Source: Kitasatospora xanthocidica
GTDB taxonomy: Bacteria > Actinomycetota > Actinomycetes > Streptomycetales > Streptomycetaceae
DNA: 64,000 nt
Direction of reading: 5' to 3'
NCBI RefSeq assembly: GCF_014656195.1
Contig: NZ_BNBY01000008.1
Span: 116,374 to 180,373 of the forward strand
Positions 41,661-50,467 of the stretch are shown here, one piece after another. The notes beneath the pieces were generated by a model. The model did no database searches. It had not been told where the DNA came from and was given only the letters and a program-made list of their open reading frames with translations. The first letter of the stretch is position 1. Each line of letters opens with the position of its first letter. A program made the position numbers and the translations under genes.

Positions 41661-42026
41661 CTACTCCGCGAGGTCCGGTGTGTCGCTGAGCCCGAGCCGC
41701 AGGTGCTCGATGTGGTAGACGGCCTGGTCGAGGAGGGCGGCGACGTGGTTGTCGTAGAGCGCGTAGACGACCTGGCGGCCCTGGCGCTGGCCGACGACCA
41801 GGCCGAGGTTGCGGAGCAGCCGGAGCTGGTGGGAGCAGGCGGACTGTTCGAGGCCGACCTCGGTGGCGAGTTCGGTGGCGGCGCAGGGGCCTTCGCGGAG
41901 GCGGGAGAGGATCAGCAGGCGGGAGGGGGTGGCCAGGGCCTGCAGGGTGGTGGCCACCCGGGCAGCGCTGGTGGCGTCCAGGCGCGTGTGCGGGACGGCG
42001 GTGGTGGGGGCGGCTCCATGACCCAT
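41661..42026 (-). CDS. nmtR: ArsR/SmtB family Ni/Co sensor, NmtR type
   Basis: A 121-residue metal sensor. It matches NmtR of mycobacteria along its length: the MGH N-terminus used as a metal ligand, TLQALATPSRLLILSRL, the recognition helix LEQSACSHQLRLLRNLGLVVG and YALYDNHVAALLDQAVYHIEHL, where Asp, His and two later His are the alpha5 metal ligands. NmtR releases its operator when Ni(II) or Co(II) is bound. The ATG at 42024-42026 keeps the MGH ligand; two more ATGs upstream would lose it. The divergent P1B-4 ATPase is the expected target. Confidence 0.93.
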   Translation of the reverse strand: MGHGAAPTTAVPHTRLDATSAARVATTLQALATPSRLLILSRLREGPCAATELATEVGLEQSACSHQLRLLRNLGLVVGQRQGRQVVYALYDNHVAALLDQAVYHIEHLRLGLSDTPDLAE

Positions 42027-42046
42027 GCGCCAATAGTACAACTGAT

Positions 42047-42078
42047 GCATGAAGGAGCGTTCATATGTTCATGTATGG
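42047..42078. promoter_or_regulatory. AT-rich NmtR operator region
   Basis: A GC-poor stretch between nmtR and the ATPase holds ATGAA (42049-42053), TTCAT (42060-42064) and again TTCAT (42068-42072), with GCATGAA-GGAGCG-TTCAT as an imperfect inverted repeat and CATATG / TGTATG steps. ArsR/SmtB operators have this kind of AT-rich dyad. The exact site is not fixed by sequence alone. Confidence 0.5.
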
Positions 42079-42120
42079 TGAGTGGGTCATCGGCCCCGCC
42101 CTGCCCCGAAGGTCCCCGCC

Positions 42121-44112
42121 ATGCCCTCCACCACCCTCATCGAGCGCCCCGCACCCCCCGCCGCGCTCCGCCCGGACACCGCGCCCCGGCGGCGCACCCG
42201 GGTGCTCTCGCTGCCCGAGGCCCGCTGGGCCGCCGCCGCGACGCTGCTGTTCCTGATCGCGCTGCCGCTCCAGCTGACCGGCGCCCCCGGCTGGGCCTGG
42301 GGCCCGCTGTACGCCCTCGCGTACGCCACCGGCGGCTGGGAGCCCGCCTGGGAAGGGCTGCGGGCGCTGCGCGGGCGGACCCTCGACGTCGACCTGCTGA
42401 TGATCGTCGCCGCGCTCGGCGCCGCCGCCGTCGGCCAGGTCATGGACGGCGCGCTGCTGGTCGTCATCTTCGCCACCTCCGGCGCCCTGGAAGCCCTCGC
42501 CACCGCCCGTACCGCCGACTCGGTGCGCGGGCTGCTCGATCTCGCCCCGGCCACCGCCACCCGGCTGCTGCCCGACGGCCGGGAGGAGACCGTGCCGACG
42601 GGCGGACTCGCCGTCGGGGACACCGTCCTGGTCCGGCCGGGGGAGCGGATCGGCGCCGACGGGCGGGTGCTGGACGGCGCCAGTGACGTCGACCAGGCCA
42701 CCATCACCGGCGAGCCGCTGCCCGTGGCCAAGGAGCCCGGCGACGAGGTGTTCGCCGGCACCCTCAACGGGACCGGCGCGCTGCGCGTCCGGGTCGACCG
42801 GGACGCCGCGGACTCGGTGATCGCCCGGATCGTCGCGATGGTCGAGGAGGCCTCCGAGACCAAGGCGCCGACCCAGCTGTTCATCGAGAAGGTCGAACAG
42901 CACTACTCGCTCGGCATGGTGGCCGCGACCCTCGCCGTCCTCGCCGTGCCGCTCGCCCTCGGCGCGGACTTCACCGGCTCGCTGCTCCGGGCGATGACCT
43001 TCATGATCGTCGCCTCGCCCTGCGCCGTCGTGCTGGCCACCATGCCGCCGCTGCTCTCCGCGATGGCCAACGCCGGACGGCACGGCGTCCTGGTCAAGTC
43101 CGCCGTGGTGATGGAACGCCTCGGCCAGACCGACGCCGTCGCCCTCGACAAGACCGGCACCCTCACCGAGGGCACCCCGAGGGTCAGTGAGATCCACCCG
43201 CTCACAGGATCGGGACTCACCCGCGACGACCTGCTCGCGCTCGCGGCCGCCGCCGAGCACGCCAGCGAACACCCGCTCGCCCGGGCCGTCGTCGACGCCG
43301 CCCGCGGCCGCGGGCTCACCCCGGCCCCGGCCGAGGACTTCGCCTCCGTCCCCGGTGCCGGGGTCACCGCCACCGTCGGCGGCCGGGTGGTCGCGGTCGG
43401 CGCGCCGGCCCGGCTGATCAACGGCCGCACCGACGCCGCCTCGGCCGAAGCCACCGCGCTGGCGGCCGAGCTGGAGGAAGCCGGCCGCACCGCCGCCCTG
43501 GTCGAGGTGGACGGCCGCCCGGTCGGCCTGCTCGGCCTCGCCGACCGGCTGCGCCCGGACGCCGCCGCCACCGTCGCCGCGCTGACCCGCCTCACCGGCC
43601 GCACCCCGGTGCTGCTGACCGGCGACAACCCGCGCGCCGCCGCCCGGGTGGCCGCCGAGGTCGGCATCACCGAAGTCCGCGCCGGGCTGCTGCCGCGGGA
43701 GAAGGTCGCCGCCGTACGGGGCGCGGAGGCCGACGGGCGAAAGGTGCTGGTGGTCGGCGACGGCGTCAACGACGCGCCCGCCCTCGCCGCCGCGCACACC
43801 GGCGTCGCGATGGGGCGGGCCGGCTCCGACCTGGCCCTGGAGACCGCCGACGCGGTGGTCGTGCGCGACGAACTGGCCACCGTCCCGGCCGTGGTGGCGC
43901 TCTCCCGGCGGGCCCGGAGCCTGGTGGTGCAGAACCTGGTGATCGCCGGGGTGTTCATCTCGGTGCTGGTGGTCTCGGACCTGGTCGTCACCCTCCCGCT
44001 GCCGCTGGGCGTGCTCGGCCACGAGGGCTCGACCGTCCTGGTCGGCCTCAACGGGCTGCGGCTGCTGCGCGAGGCGGCGTGGGTCAGGGCCCGCGCGGAG
44101 GGCGGGTTCTGA
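42121..44112 (+). CDS. P1B-4 type heavy-metal ATPase (CtpJ/CtpD-like, Co/Ni efflux)
   Basis: A 663-residue metal-exporting P-type ATPase. TGEPLP marks the actuator domain, VASPCAVVLA the metal-binding SPC motif, DKTGTLTEG the phosphorylated Asp, TGDNPRAA and GDGVNDAPAL the hinge. HEGST near the C-terminus is the second metal motif. The SPC plus HEGS/T pair and the lack of an N-terminal metal domain define the P1B-4 group. Together with the divergent NmtR gene this points to Co(II)/Ni(II) efflux. About six membrane segments. The ATG at 42121 has GAAGG upstream. Its stop codon is duplicated by a 13-bp tandem repeat. Confidence 0.95.
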   Translation: MPSTTLIERPAPPAALRPDTAPRRRTRVLSLPEARWAAAATLLFLIALPLQLTGAPGWAWGPLYALAYATGGWEPAWEGLRALRGRTLDVDLLMIVAALGAAAVGQVMDGALLVVIFATSGALEALATARTADSVRGLLDLAPATATRLLPDGREETVPTGGLAVGDTVLVRPGERIGADGRVLDGASDVDQATITGEPLPVAKEPGDEVFAGTLNGTGALRVRVDRDAADSVIARIVAMVEEASETKAPTQLFIEKVEQHYSLGMVAATLAVLAVPLALGADFTGSLLRAMTFMIVASPCAVVLATMPPLLSAMANAGRHGVLVKSAVVMERLGQTDAVALDKTGTLTEGTPRVSEIHPLTGSGLTRDDLLALAAAAEHASEHPLARAVVDAARGRGLTPAPAEDFASVPGAGVTATVGGRVVAVGAPARLINGRTDAASAEATALAAELEEAGRTAALVEVDGRPVGLLGLADRLRPDAAATVAALTRLTGRTPVLLTGDNPRAAARVAAEVGITEVRAGLLPREKVAAVRGAEADGRKVLVVGDGVNDAPALAAAHTGVAMGRAGSDLALETADAVVVRDELATVPAVVALSRRARSLVVQNLVIAGVFISVLVVSDLVVTLPLPLGVLGHEGSTVLVGLNGLRLLREAAWVRARAEGGF

Positions 44113-44129
44113 GGGCGGGTTCTGAGGGC
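44098..44129 (+). repeat. 13-bp tandem repeat spanning the ATPase stop codon
   Basis: GAGGGCGGGTTCT occurs at 44098-44110 and 44111-44123, and a partial third copy follows. The TGA at 44110-44112 sits at the junction and reappears 13 bp later. Confidence 0.85.
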
Positions 44130-44152
44130 CCGCCGGCTCACCCCGGTGGGTG

Positions 44153-45439
44153 CTACTCGGCCTCGGCGGGGCCGGCCTCCGGTGCGGCGGCCTCGGCGGC
44201 CGGGGCCTTCTCCATGGCGGTCATCCGCGGCAGCAGCACCAGCACGGCCACCAGCAGGACGAGCAGCAGGGTGCCGCCCATGACCAGCGGGGTCCGGATG
44301 CTGGTGACGGAGGCGATCCAGCCGCTGAGCGCGGCGCCGGTCATGATGCCGAGCCGGCTCAGCAGCATGTAGCAGCTGTTGACCCGGCCGAGCAGTTCCT
44401 TCGGTACGGCCTGCTGGCGCAGCGAGATCGCCTGGATGTTCCAGGTGACGATGGCGAAGCCGATCACCCCGTACAGTGCCGCGACCTCGAACACCGAGGT
44501 GCTGAACGCCATCAGGATCAGCGACACGCCCATCAGCAGGAAGGACAGCGCGATCCGGGTGCCCCGGCCGAGCAGGCGGCTGAGCCGGCCGGCCAGGGTA
44601 CTCGCCGCGGTGCCGCCGATCGCGCCCGCCGCGAGGACGATGCCGTAGGAGGCGGCGGGGGCGTGCACGACCTTGGTGACCATCAGGACCATCATGGTGG
44701 TGCCCATGAAGCAGGTCAGCGCGCCGAGGGTGGAGAGCACGGCGAGCATCCGCACCTCGCGGTGGTGGAACAGCCAGTCGACGCCCTCGCGGATCTCGGT
44801 GAGCACCGGCCGGCCGGCCGCGGCGCGGGCGGCGGTGGAGCGGCCGGTCGCGGCGACCAGGGCGGCGGCGAGCGCGAAGGAGACGCCGTCCACCGTGAAG
44901 GGGAAGCCGGCGGCCACGGCGAACAGTGCCGAGCCGAGCAGCGGGCCGATCAGGTTGCCGCCGACCAGCATGTTGGCCTGCATCCGGCCGTTGGCGGCGT
45001 CGAGTTGGTCGGGGCGGACCAGCTCCGGGACGGCCGAGGTGGCCGCGTTGGAGAACACCGTCTCGCCGCAGCCGAGCAGGAAGGCCAGCGCGGCGAGCGC
45101 GATCAGCGGCGGGGTGGCGAGGAAGACCCAACACGCGAAGCCCAGGACGACGGCGGCGCGCAGGGCGTCGATCGTCCACATCAGCCGCCGCCGGTCGGCC
45201 CGGTCGGCGAGCACGCCGCCGTACAGCGACATCAGCAGGAAGGGCAGCGAGCCGGCGACGGAGACCACCGAGACCGCGCTGGGCGAGTCCGAGACGGCCA
45301 CCGCGAGCAGCGGCAGGGCCGAGTCGCGCATGCCGTCGCCGACCGAGGAGACCGCCGAGGCAGACCACAGCAGGGTGAACTTCCGGCCCAGTTGCGGACG
45401 GCTTTTGGATGGCTTCTCGGCCAGGTCTGCTGCGGTCAC
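44153..45439 (-). CDS. MFS transporter (drug/siderophore exporter type)
   Basis: A 428-residue twelve-helix major facilitator. The first loop has GGVLADRADRRRLMW, a match to the MFS motif A. Signature helices include LPLLAVAVSDSPSAVSVVSV, LIALAALAFLLGCGETVFSN and LVMGGTLLLVLLVAVLVLL. It is closest in form to the EntS-like MFS_3 exporters. The C-terminal tail is Ala/Glu-rich. The GTG at 45437-45439 has no ribosome site; a CATACT -10-like box 7 nt upstream suggests a leaderless message. Substrate unknown; the metal ATPase beside it is on the other strand. Confidence 0.93.
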   Translation of the reverse strand: MTAADLAEKPSKSRPQLGRKFTLLWSASAVSSVGDGMRDSALPLLAVAVSDSPSAVSVVSVAGSLPFLLMSLYGGVLADRADRRRLMWTIDALRAAVVLGFACWVFLATPPLIALAALAFLLGCGETVFSNAATSAVPELVRPDQLDAANGRMQANMLVGGNLIGPLLGSALFAVAAGFPFTVDGVSFALAAALVAATGRSTAARAAAGRPVLTEIREGVDWLFHHREVRMLAVLSTLGALTCFMGTTMMVLMVTKVVHAPAASYGIVLAAGAIGGTAASTLAGRLSRLLGRGTRIALSFLLMGVSLILMAFSTSVFEVAALYGVIGFAIVTWNIQAISLRQQAVPKELLGRVNSCYMLLSRLGIMTGAALSGWIASVTSIRTPLVMGGTLLLVLLVAVLVLLPRMTAMEKAPAAEAAAPEAGPAEAE

Positions 45440-45626
45440 CGACGCAGTATGTCATGTCCGCGGAGGAACGCTCGGGCGGATTCCGAACTGCCCGGGCTGT
45501 CCCGAACTGCCCGTGTCGGCAAGGAAGTCGTGGTCGTCCCGGGCTGTCCGGACTGTCCTGCGGGTTTGCGAACTCTTGAGGGTGCCACGGGCCTTTCTTG
45601 GGAGGAGCCCGCGCCCCCGGCCGAGC
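45440..45626. other. Non-coding part of a 319-bp gap before a phased repeat
   Basis: Between the MFS start and the beta-helix stop no gene was found. The sequence has repeated CGGGCTGTCC / CGAACTGCCCG-like short units (45479-45515 and 45535-45560) and leads into the 11-bp repeat at 45627-45703. Confidence 0.4.
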
Positions 45627-45703
45627 CCTGGGAGAGTCCTGGGAGAGCCCCGGGAAAGCCCTGGGAGAGTCCCGGCCGGCACCCGGCCGGCACTCGGCCG
45701 ACA
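45627..45703. repeat. Seven tandem 11-bp units, 77 bp
   Basis: Copies at 45627, 45638, 45649, 45660, 45671, 45682 and 45693. The first four are variants of CCTGGGAGAGT and the last three of CCCGGCCGGCA. The 11-bp period is not a multiple of three, so it is not coding, but it is close to one DNA turn, as in sites for proteins that bind one face of DNA. It is 56 bp from the end of the beta-helix gene. Confidence 0.7.
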
Positions 45704-45758
45704 GCCGCGCCGTCCGCGCGTGCGGCGCGCGGCGGACGGCGCGGAGGCGCGGCGGCGG

Positions 45759-47132
45759 TCAGTGCTTCGGGACGGCGTCGGCGGTCTCCGGGAGCGGGTA
45801 GGCGCCGGGGTCGACCGGCCCGGGGAGGTCGGTCGCGGGGCGGCCGGGGGCGGTCGGGTCGGGCAGCGAGGGCTGCGCGGGCGGGGCCGGGACCTGACTG
45901 AACGGGATGCCGGGCGGCGCCTGCACCGGTGTCGTGCGGCCGGCGGGCACCGGGCCGCGGCCCTGGAGCCCGCAGCCGGCCAGGGTCTCCAGGCCCTCCG
46001 GGCTCTGTACGGCGGGCCGGTTGCCGGTGAAGCAGTTGGCCGGGTCGACGGAGGCCAGGGTGAGGTCGGTGCCGTTGCCGGTGACGAGGTTGCCCTCGAC
46101 GCGGTTGCCGCTCGCCGGGTGGCCGGGCGGGTCGGTGATGATGATCCCGACCGCGCGGTTGCCCCGCACGAGGTTGCGCTGCACCTGGTTGGCCGTACCG
46201 CCGCCGATCCCGATGCCGATGCCGAAGGCGCCGTCGGCCTGTTCGGGGGTGTCGGCGGCGTTGTTGTCGGTGACGACGTTGCCCGCGATGACCGCGCCGT
46301 GCTGCGGGGCGAGCGCCTCCAGGTCGTTGGAGTTGACGGTGACGCCGACCCGGTTGCCGGCGACCCGGTTGGCGACGATGCTCAACCCGTCGGAGGCGTT
46401 GGTGAGTTCGATGCCGACGGCGTTGCGCTCGACGGTGTTGCCGCGCACCAGGGTGTCGCAGGGCTTGCACTGCCCGACGTAGATGCCGGAGTCCGCCTGC
46501 CCCGAGGCGTACGAGTCCTCGATCACGCCGCCGCGCGCGTCGAAGGCGTAGATGCCGTACAGGCCGTTGTCGTACGCCGTCACCCGGGTGGCGCGGAAGC
46601 CTTGGACGGGCGGGAAGCGGGCGGTGTCCAGCGGGTCGTAGGCGGAGCCGCCGGCGCCGCGCTGCTGCAGCTTCTCGTCGGTGACGCCGGTGAACAGGAC
46701 GCCGTTGGCGAGGTAGCCGTGGACGGTGAGGTTCTCCACCACCGAGCCCGGGCCGGTGACGGTGACGCCGTTGGCGAGGCGCACGCCGCCGTCCAGGACC
46801 ACGGTGTTGCGGTCGGTGCCGCGCAGCACGATCCGGGGCTTGGTGATCCGGACGCTCTCCCGGTAGGTGCCCGGATCGACCAGGACGGTGTCGCCCTCGT
46901 GGGCCACGTCCACGGCCTGCTGGACGGTCGGGAAGTTCTGCGGGACGCGGACCACCGTGCCGCCCGGGTGCTTCGCGTCGGAGGAGGCCGAACCGTTCGA
47001 GGAGCAGCCGGAGAGGACGAGCGCGGCGGCGGTCAGCAGAACGGGGACGACGTGCCGGAGCGCGCTCTTGGGCGGGTGCGGCGCGGTGTCCGTTGTGGCG
47101 GAAGGAGATTGACGAGTGGTCAAAAGTTGCAT
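45759..47132 (-). CDS. Right-handed beta-helix lipoprotein
   Basis: A 457-residue exported protein. The N-terminus has a hydrophobic core and the lipobox LVLSGCSS, so it is probably a lipoprotein. FPTVQQAVDVAHEGDTVLVDPGTY is the entry motif of pectate-lyase-like right-handed beta-helices. Repeats such as VEDSYASGQADSGIYVGQ, IVANRVAGNRVGVTV and NLVRGNRAVGIIITD build the parallel strands of NosD/CASH type. It ends with a Pro-rich tail. It may bind or cut polysaccharide; no catalytic residues are certain. The start is ATG 47130-47132 without a ribosome site. It is divergent from a DyP peroxidase gene. Confidence 0.85.
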   Translation of the reverse strand: MQLLTTRQSPSATTDTAPHPPKSALRHVVPVLLTAAALVLSGCSSNGSASSDAKHPGGTVVRVPQNFPTVQQAVDVAHEGDTVLVDPGTYRESVRITKPRIVLRGTDRNTVVLDGGVRLANGVTVTGPGSVVENLTVHGYLANGVLFTGVTDEKLQQRGAGGSAYDPLDTARFPPVQGFRATRVTAYDNGLYGIYAFDARGGVIEDSYASGQADSGIYVGQCKPCDTLVRGNTVERNAVGIELTNASDGLSIVANRVAGNRVGVTVNSNDLEALAPQHGAVIAGNVVTDNNAADTPEQADGAFGIGIGIGGGTANQVQRNLVRGNRAVGIIITDPPGHPASGNRVEGNLVTGNGTDLTLASVDPANCFTGNRPAVQSPEGLETLAGCGLQGRGPVPAGRTTPVQAPPGIPFSQVPAPPAQPSLPDPTAPGRPATDLPGPVDPGAYPLPETADAVPKH

Positions 47133-47154
47133 AATGCGTGTTCTATCGTCTCCA

Positions 47155-48366
47155 ATGGCGGCCATGCATGCCGAAACCGGAAAGGCGCAGGACCGGCCAC
47201 GAACCGTCGGAACCGGAGTGGACCGGCGGGCCCTGCTCGCGGGCGGGGCGGTGCTGGCCGCCGGGGTCGGCGCGGCGGCCACCGCACTGGTCCGCGGCGG
47301 CGACGGCGGACGGGCCGCGGCGCCGCCGCCCGAGCCGCCCGTCCCCTTCTTCGGCGCGCGGCAGGCCGGGGTGACGGCCCCGCAGCAGCCGGCCACCCAG
47401 CTGCTCGCCCTCGACCTGGCGCCCGCCGCCGCCTCGGACGGCCGCGCCGCCCTGCGCGGCCTGCTCGGGGAGCTGACCCGGATCCTGGCCGAGGCGGCCG
47501 GCGGCACCTCGGCCGACGCCCGCCTGCGCGGCGGGGAACCGGCGAGGCTGGACGGCCTGGTGGGGGTCGGCCCCGGGCTCGCCACCCGGCTGGGGCTGAA
47601 CGTTCCCGCGCAGGTCCTCGCCGAGCTGCCCGCCTTCCCCGGCGACCGGCTCGACCCGGCGCGCGGCGGCGGCGACCTGCTGCTCCAGCTGTGCGCGGCG
47701 GACCGCTGGCCGCTGTCCGTCGTCGCCGAACAGGTGACCGCGGCGGCCGGCGCGGCGGGGGCGACCGTACGGTGGACGCAGTCCGGCTTCCTGCCGCGGA
47801 CGACCGGCGGCGCCACGCCCAGGAACCTGTTCGGCTTCAAGGACGGCACGGCGAACCCGGACGAGGACGCCGCCCGGCAGTGGGTCTGGGGCCCGCCCGG
47901 CCCGTACGAGCACGGCACGGTGCTGGTCTACCGGCGGATCCGGATGGACACCGCCGCCTTCGCCGCCCTCCCCGCGGACCGGCGGGAGCTGGCGATGGGC
48001 CGCCGCGCGGGCGACGGCGCCCCGCTCACCGGCACGGCCGAGCACGACGAGCCGGACATCTACGCGAAGAACCCCGACGGCTCGTACGTCATCCCGGCCA
48101 CCGCCCACGTCCGGCTCTCCAGCCCCCGGCTGGACGGCGGCGCCCGGATGCTGCGGCGCGGCTACAGCTACGACGACGGGCCGGGCGACCGGGGCCTGCT
48201 GTTCTGCGCTTTCATGCGGGACCCGGCGCAGTTCACCCGGGTGCAGAACCGGCTGGCGGCGCGGGACGCGCTCAACGCGTTCCTGGAGCACACGGCGTCG
48301 GCGGTGGTGTACGTGCTGCCGGGGGCGCCGGAGGGCGGGGTGCTGGGGGCGGGGCTGTTCGGGTGA
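47155..48366 (+). CDS. Tat-exported DyP-type peroxidase (EfeB-like)
   Basis: A 403-residue heme peroxidase. A Tat-type signal (GVDRRALLAGGAVLAAGVGA, RR then hydrophobic) exports the folded heme enzyme. The DyP pattern is present: the distal Asp in GFKDGTANP (GxxDG), proximal heme His in ATAHVRLSSP and the distal Arg in RRGYSYDDG. It uses H2O2 to oxidise dyes, phenols or heme. The ATG at 47155 has TATCGT (TANNNT) 6 nt upstream and no ribosome site, so leaderless translation is likely; ATG 47164 is an alternative. No iron-box sequence is seen. Confidence 0.9.
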   Translation: MAAMHAETGKAQDRPRTVGTGVDRRALLAGGAVLAAGVGAAATALVRGGDGGRAAAPPPEPPVPFFGARQAGVTAPQQPATQLLALDLAPAAASDGRAALRGLLGELTRILAEAAGGTSADARLRGGEPARLDGLVGVGPGLATRLGLNVPAQVLAELPAFPGDRLDPARGGGDLLLQLCAADRWPLSVVAEQVTAAAGAAGATVRWTQSGFLPRTTGGATPRNLFGFKDGTANPDEDAARQWVWGPPGPYEHGTVLVYRRIRMDTAAFAALPADRRELAMGRRAGDGAPLTGTAEHDEPDIYAKNPDGSYVIPATAHVRLSSPRLDGGARMLRRGYSYDDGPGDRGLLFCAFMRDPAQFTRVQNRLAARDALNAFLEHTASAVVYVLPGAPEGGVLGAGLFG

Positions 48367-48417
48367 GCCGCCGGACCGCGCCGCCGACGGCTTCGGCGGC
48401 GGCGCGCCCCAGCTGAG

Positions 48418-49698
48418 TCACCAGGTGACGGGGATCCGGGCCGGGCTCCTGGTGGTGGTGCCCAGCTGCCAGGCGACGTCCGCGACCGGCGTGGTCAGCC
48501 GCAGGCCGGGCAGGGCGGCGGCGAGCCGCTGGAGGGACTCGCGCATCTCCAGGCGGACCCGCCAGGCGCCGATGCAGTAGTGCGGACCGGCGCTGAAGGC
48601 GAGGGTGGGGGCAGCGAGCGGGAGGTCGAGGTCGGCGTCGAGGCCGCCCGGGTAGACCGCCGGGTCGCGGTTGGCGCTGCCCAGACTGATGGCGACGACG
48701 GCGTCGGCCGGGATGACGGTGCCGCCCAGCTCGATCGGCTCGGTGGCGCGGCGGATCGTGGCCTCGTCGTCCCCGAGCGGGATGAAGTGGAGCAGGCGTT
48801 CGGCGGTGCGTTCGGCGGTGTCCGGGTCGGCCAGGCGCGGCCAGTGGTCGGCGCGCTCGCCGAGGAGGTAGACGAGGGCGTTGCCGAGGGCGCCGGCGAC
48901 GCTCTCGTTGCCGCTGGCGGTGAGCCCGGCGACCAGGTGGACCAGCGACTCCTCGGGAATGCCGCCGTCGTGGTCGGCGGCCAGGACGAGGCGGCTGACC
49001 AGGTCGTCGCCGGGCTCGCGGCGGCGGCGCGCGATCAACTCGGTGGTGAAGGCGGCGTATTCGGCGAGGGCGTCCGCGTGTGCCGCGGCGTCCCGGTTCG
49101 TTTCGTCGGCGCCCGGGCCTTCCGCGCCCGGGCCTTCCGCGCCCGGGCCTTCCGCGTCCGGTTCGCCCGCGTCCGGTTCGCCGCCCTGGGCGAGCAGGGC
49201 GAGGGTCCAGCGGTGCAGCCGCTCCTCGTCCAGGCCGTCCGGTCCGTCGCCGTCGAGCCCCATCAGCCGGGTGGTGACGGCGAAGGGCACCGGCCGGGTG
49301 AACGCGGCGGCCAGGTCGGCGGGCGGCCCGGCGGCGACCAGCGCGTCCACGGACTGCTGGATGGCGGCCGCGACCCAGGGCTGCCAGCCGGCGATGGCGC
49401 GCGGGGTGAAGGCCCGTTGGACGGTGCCGCGCAGGCGCCGGTGGGCCGGGCCGTCCTGGTTGAACAGGGAGGCCGGGTTGGCGGCCACGTCGGCGGTGGC
49501 GCCCGCGGTGCCGACGTCGTGCAGGTCGGCCCGGGTGACCCGGGGGTCGCCGAGCACCTGGCGGACGTCGTGGTAGCGGGTGACCAGCCAGGCGGGGGTG
49601 CCGTCCGGGAGGGTGGTCGGGTGGGGCGGCCGGGCGGGGGAGACGGGGAGGCGGTGGAGCGGGGGGAGGGCGGTCCGGGTGTCGGTGACGGAGTCCAT
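48418..49698 (-). CDS. Cytochrome P450, atypical ExxR and I-helix motifs
   Basis: A 426-residue cytosolic P450. The heme-ligand loop is clear (FSAGPHYCIGAWRVRLE, Cys in FxxGxHxCxG), and the substrate-region HRRLRGTVQRAFTPRAI is typical of Streptomyces P450s. However, the K-helix ExxR is replaced: the segment AERLLHFIPLG has R and H where E and R belong. The I-helix AGLTASGNES lacks the acidic-threonine pair. A 15-bp repeat adds three EGPGA units near residue 185. The ATG at 49696-49698 has GAAGGG upstream. It is divergent from a TetR gene. Such a protein may use a modified oxygen chemistry or be inactive. Confidence 0.9.
   Translation of the reverse strand: MDSVTDTRTALPPLHRLPVSPARPPHPTTLPDGTPAWLVTRYHDVRQVLGDPRVTRADLHDVGTAGATADVAANPASLFNQDGPAHRRLRGTVQRAFTPRAIAGWQPWVAAAIQQSVDALVAAGPPADLAAAFTRPVPFAVTTRLMGLDGDGPDGLDEERLHRWTLALLAQGGEPDAGEPDAEGPGAEGPGAEGPGADETNRDAAAHADALAEYAAFTTELIARRRREPGDDLVSRLVLAADHDGGIPEESLVHLVAGLTASGNESVAGALGNALVYLLGERADHWPRLADPDTAERTAERLLHFIPLGDDEATIRRATEPIELGGTVIPADAVVAISLGSANRDPAVYPGGLDADLDLPLAAPTLAFSAGPHYCIGAWRVRLEMRESLQRLAAALPGLRLTTPVADVAWQLGTTTRSPARIPVTW
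49111..49155 (-). repeat. Three tandem 15-bp units inside the P450 gene
   Basis: GCCCGGGCCTTCCGC is repeated three times without change at 49111-49125, 49126-49140 and 49141-49155, coding EGPGA three times in frame. A 14/15-bp GTCCGGTTCGCC unit follows twice (49156-49184). The inserted loop is acidic and probably surface-exposed. Confidence 0.8.
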
Positions 49699-49814
49699 GG
49701 GGCCCTTCGGAGGTCGGCGGGTCGGCGGGCCGGCGGGGTGGGCGGGCCGAGCGGTCGACGGGAGGAAGGAGTCCGGGGCATCCAACTGTCATATTTTCAT
49801 AGGGAATTGGACGC

Positions 49815-50453
49815 TTATGACGCTTCTCCCGTTGTGCCCGATGGTATGCCCACGACCGGACCGGCGGGCAGGAACGGCCGGAGCGCGCCCAGAACGGCGC
49901 CGATGCAGGCGTCGCGCAGCTCGTCGCGGCCGCAGGACTCCTCGGTCAGCCAGTCGATGACCAGCACCCGGACGAACACCAGCCAGCTGCGCAGGATCTG
50001 CGACACCGCCCGCCGCGCCGTCTCGTCCGCGAGCGGGAGGACGCCGAGCAGCCGGCCGCGCACGGCGTCGAGCTCCTCGGCGATGATCGTCTGGACCACC
50101 TGGTCCCCGGCCAGCACCCGGTTGGCGGCGAGCACGGCGTGCCGGTTGGCGATGAAGTAGTCCAGGTGGGCGTCCATGCCCTCGACCAGCTGCTCGACCA
50201 GGGTGTCGGCCGGGTCGAACCGGGACTTGGCGAGCAGCTCGTCGGCGGCCTGCCGGTAGACCTCGGCGAACAGCTCGTGCTTGCTCGCGAAGTGACGGTA
50301 GAGCAGCGCCCGCGACACCCCGGCCTGCTCGGCGACCTCCTCCATCAGCACCTCCTCGTACGGGCGGGCGGCGAAGAGCCGGGCGCCGACGGCGAGCAGC
50401 TGGGCCCGGCGCTCGGCGGGGGAGAGGCGGCGGCGCGGTGCGTGGACTGGCAT
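49815..50453 (-). CDS. TetR/AcrR family regulator
   Basis: A 212-residue TetR regulator. The DNA-binding helix region is RRLSPAERRAQLLAVGARLF, then VLMEEVAEQAGVSRALLYRH, FASKHELFAEVYRQ. The C-terminal ligand domain has WLVFVRVLVIDWL and a dimer helix. ATG 50451-50453 was chosen; upstream in-frame codons overlap the operator. Two near-identical palindromes lie in the short divergent region with the DUF4345 gene, so it likely represses itself and that gene. The P450 gene is convergent on its other side. Confidence 0.92.
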   Translation of the reverse strand: MPVHAPRRRLSPAERRAQLLAVGARLFAARPYEEVLMEEVAEQAGVSRALLYRHFASKHELFAEVYRQAADELLAKSRFDPADTLVEQLVEGMDAHLDYFIANRHAVLAANRVLAGDQVVQTIIAEELDAVRGRLLGVLPLADETARRAVSQILRSWLVFVRVLVIDWLTEESCGRDELRDACIGAVLGALRPFLPAGPVVGIPSGTTGEAS

Positions 50454-50467
50454 GCGCGCCAGGTTAC

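Noticed and set aside
42061..44022. 653-codon minus-strand frame opposite the P1B-4 ATPase
   Set aside because: Composition (Gly, Asp, Arg, His) is that of a shadow frame; the ATPase motifs are on the plus strand.
45598..45801. 67-codon plus frame over the 11-bp repeat
   Set aside because: The repeat period is not a multiple of three and the frame has no ribosome site or homology.
47100..47154. Iron box for the DyP peroxidase
   Set aside because: No inverted repeat of the DmdR/Fur type is present in the short divergent region.
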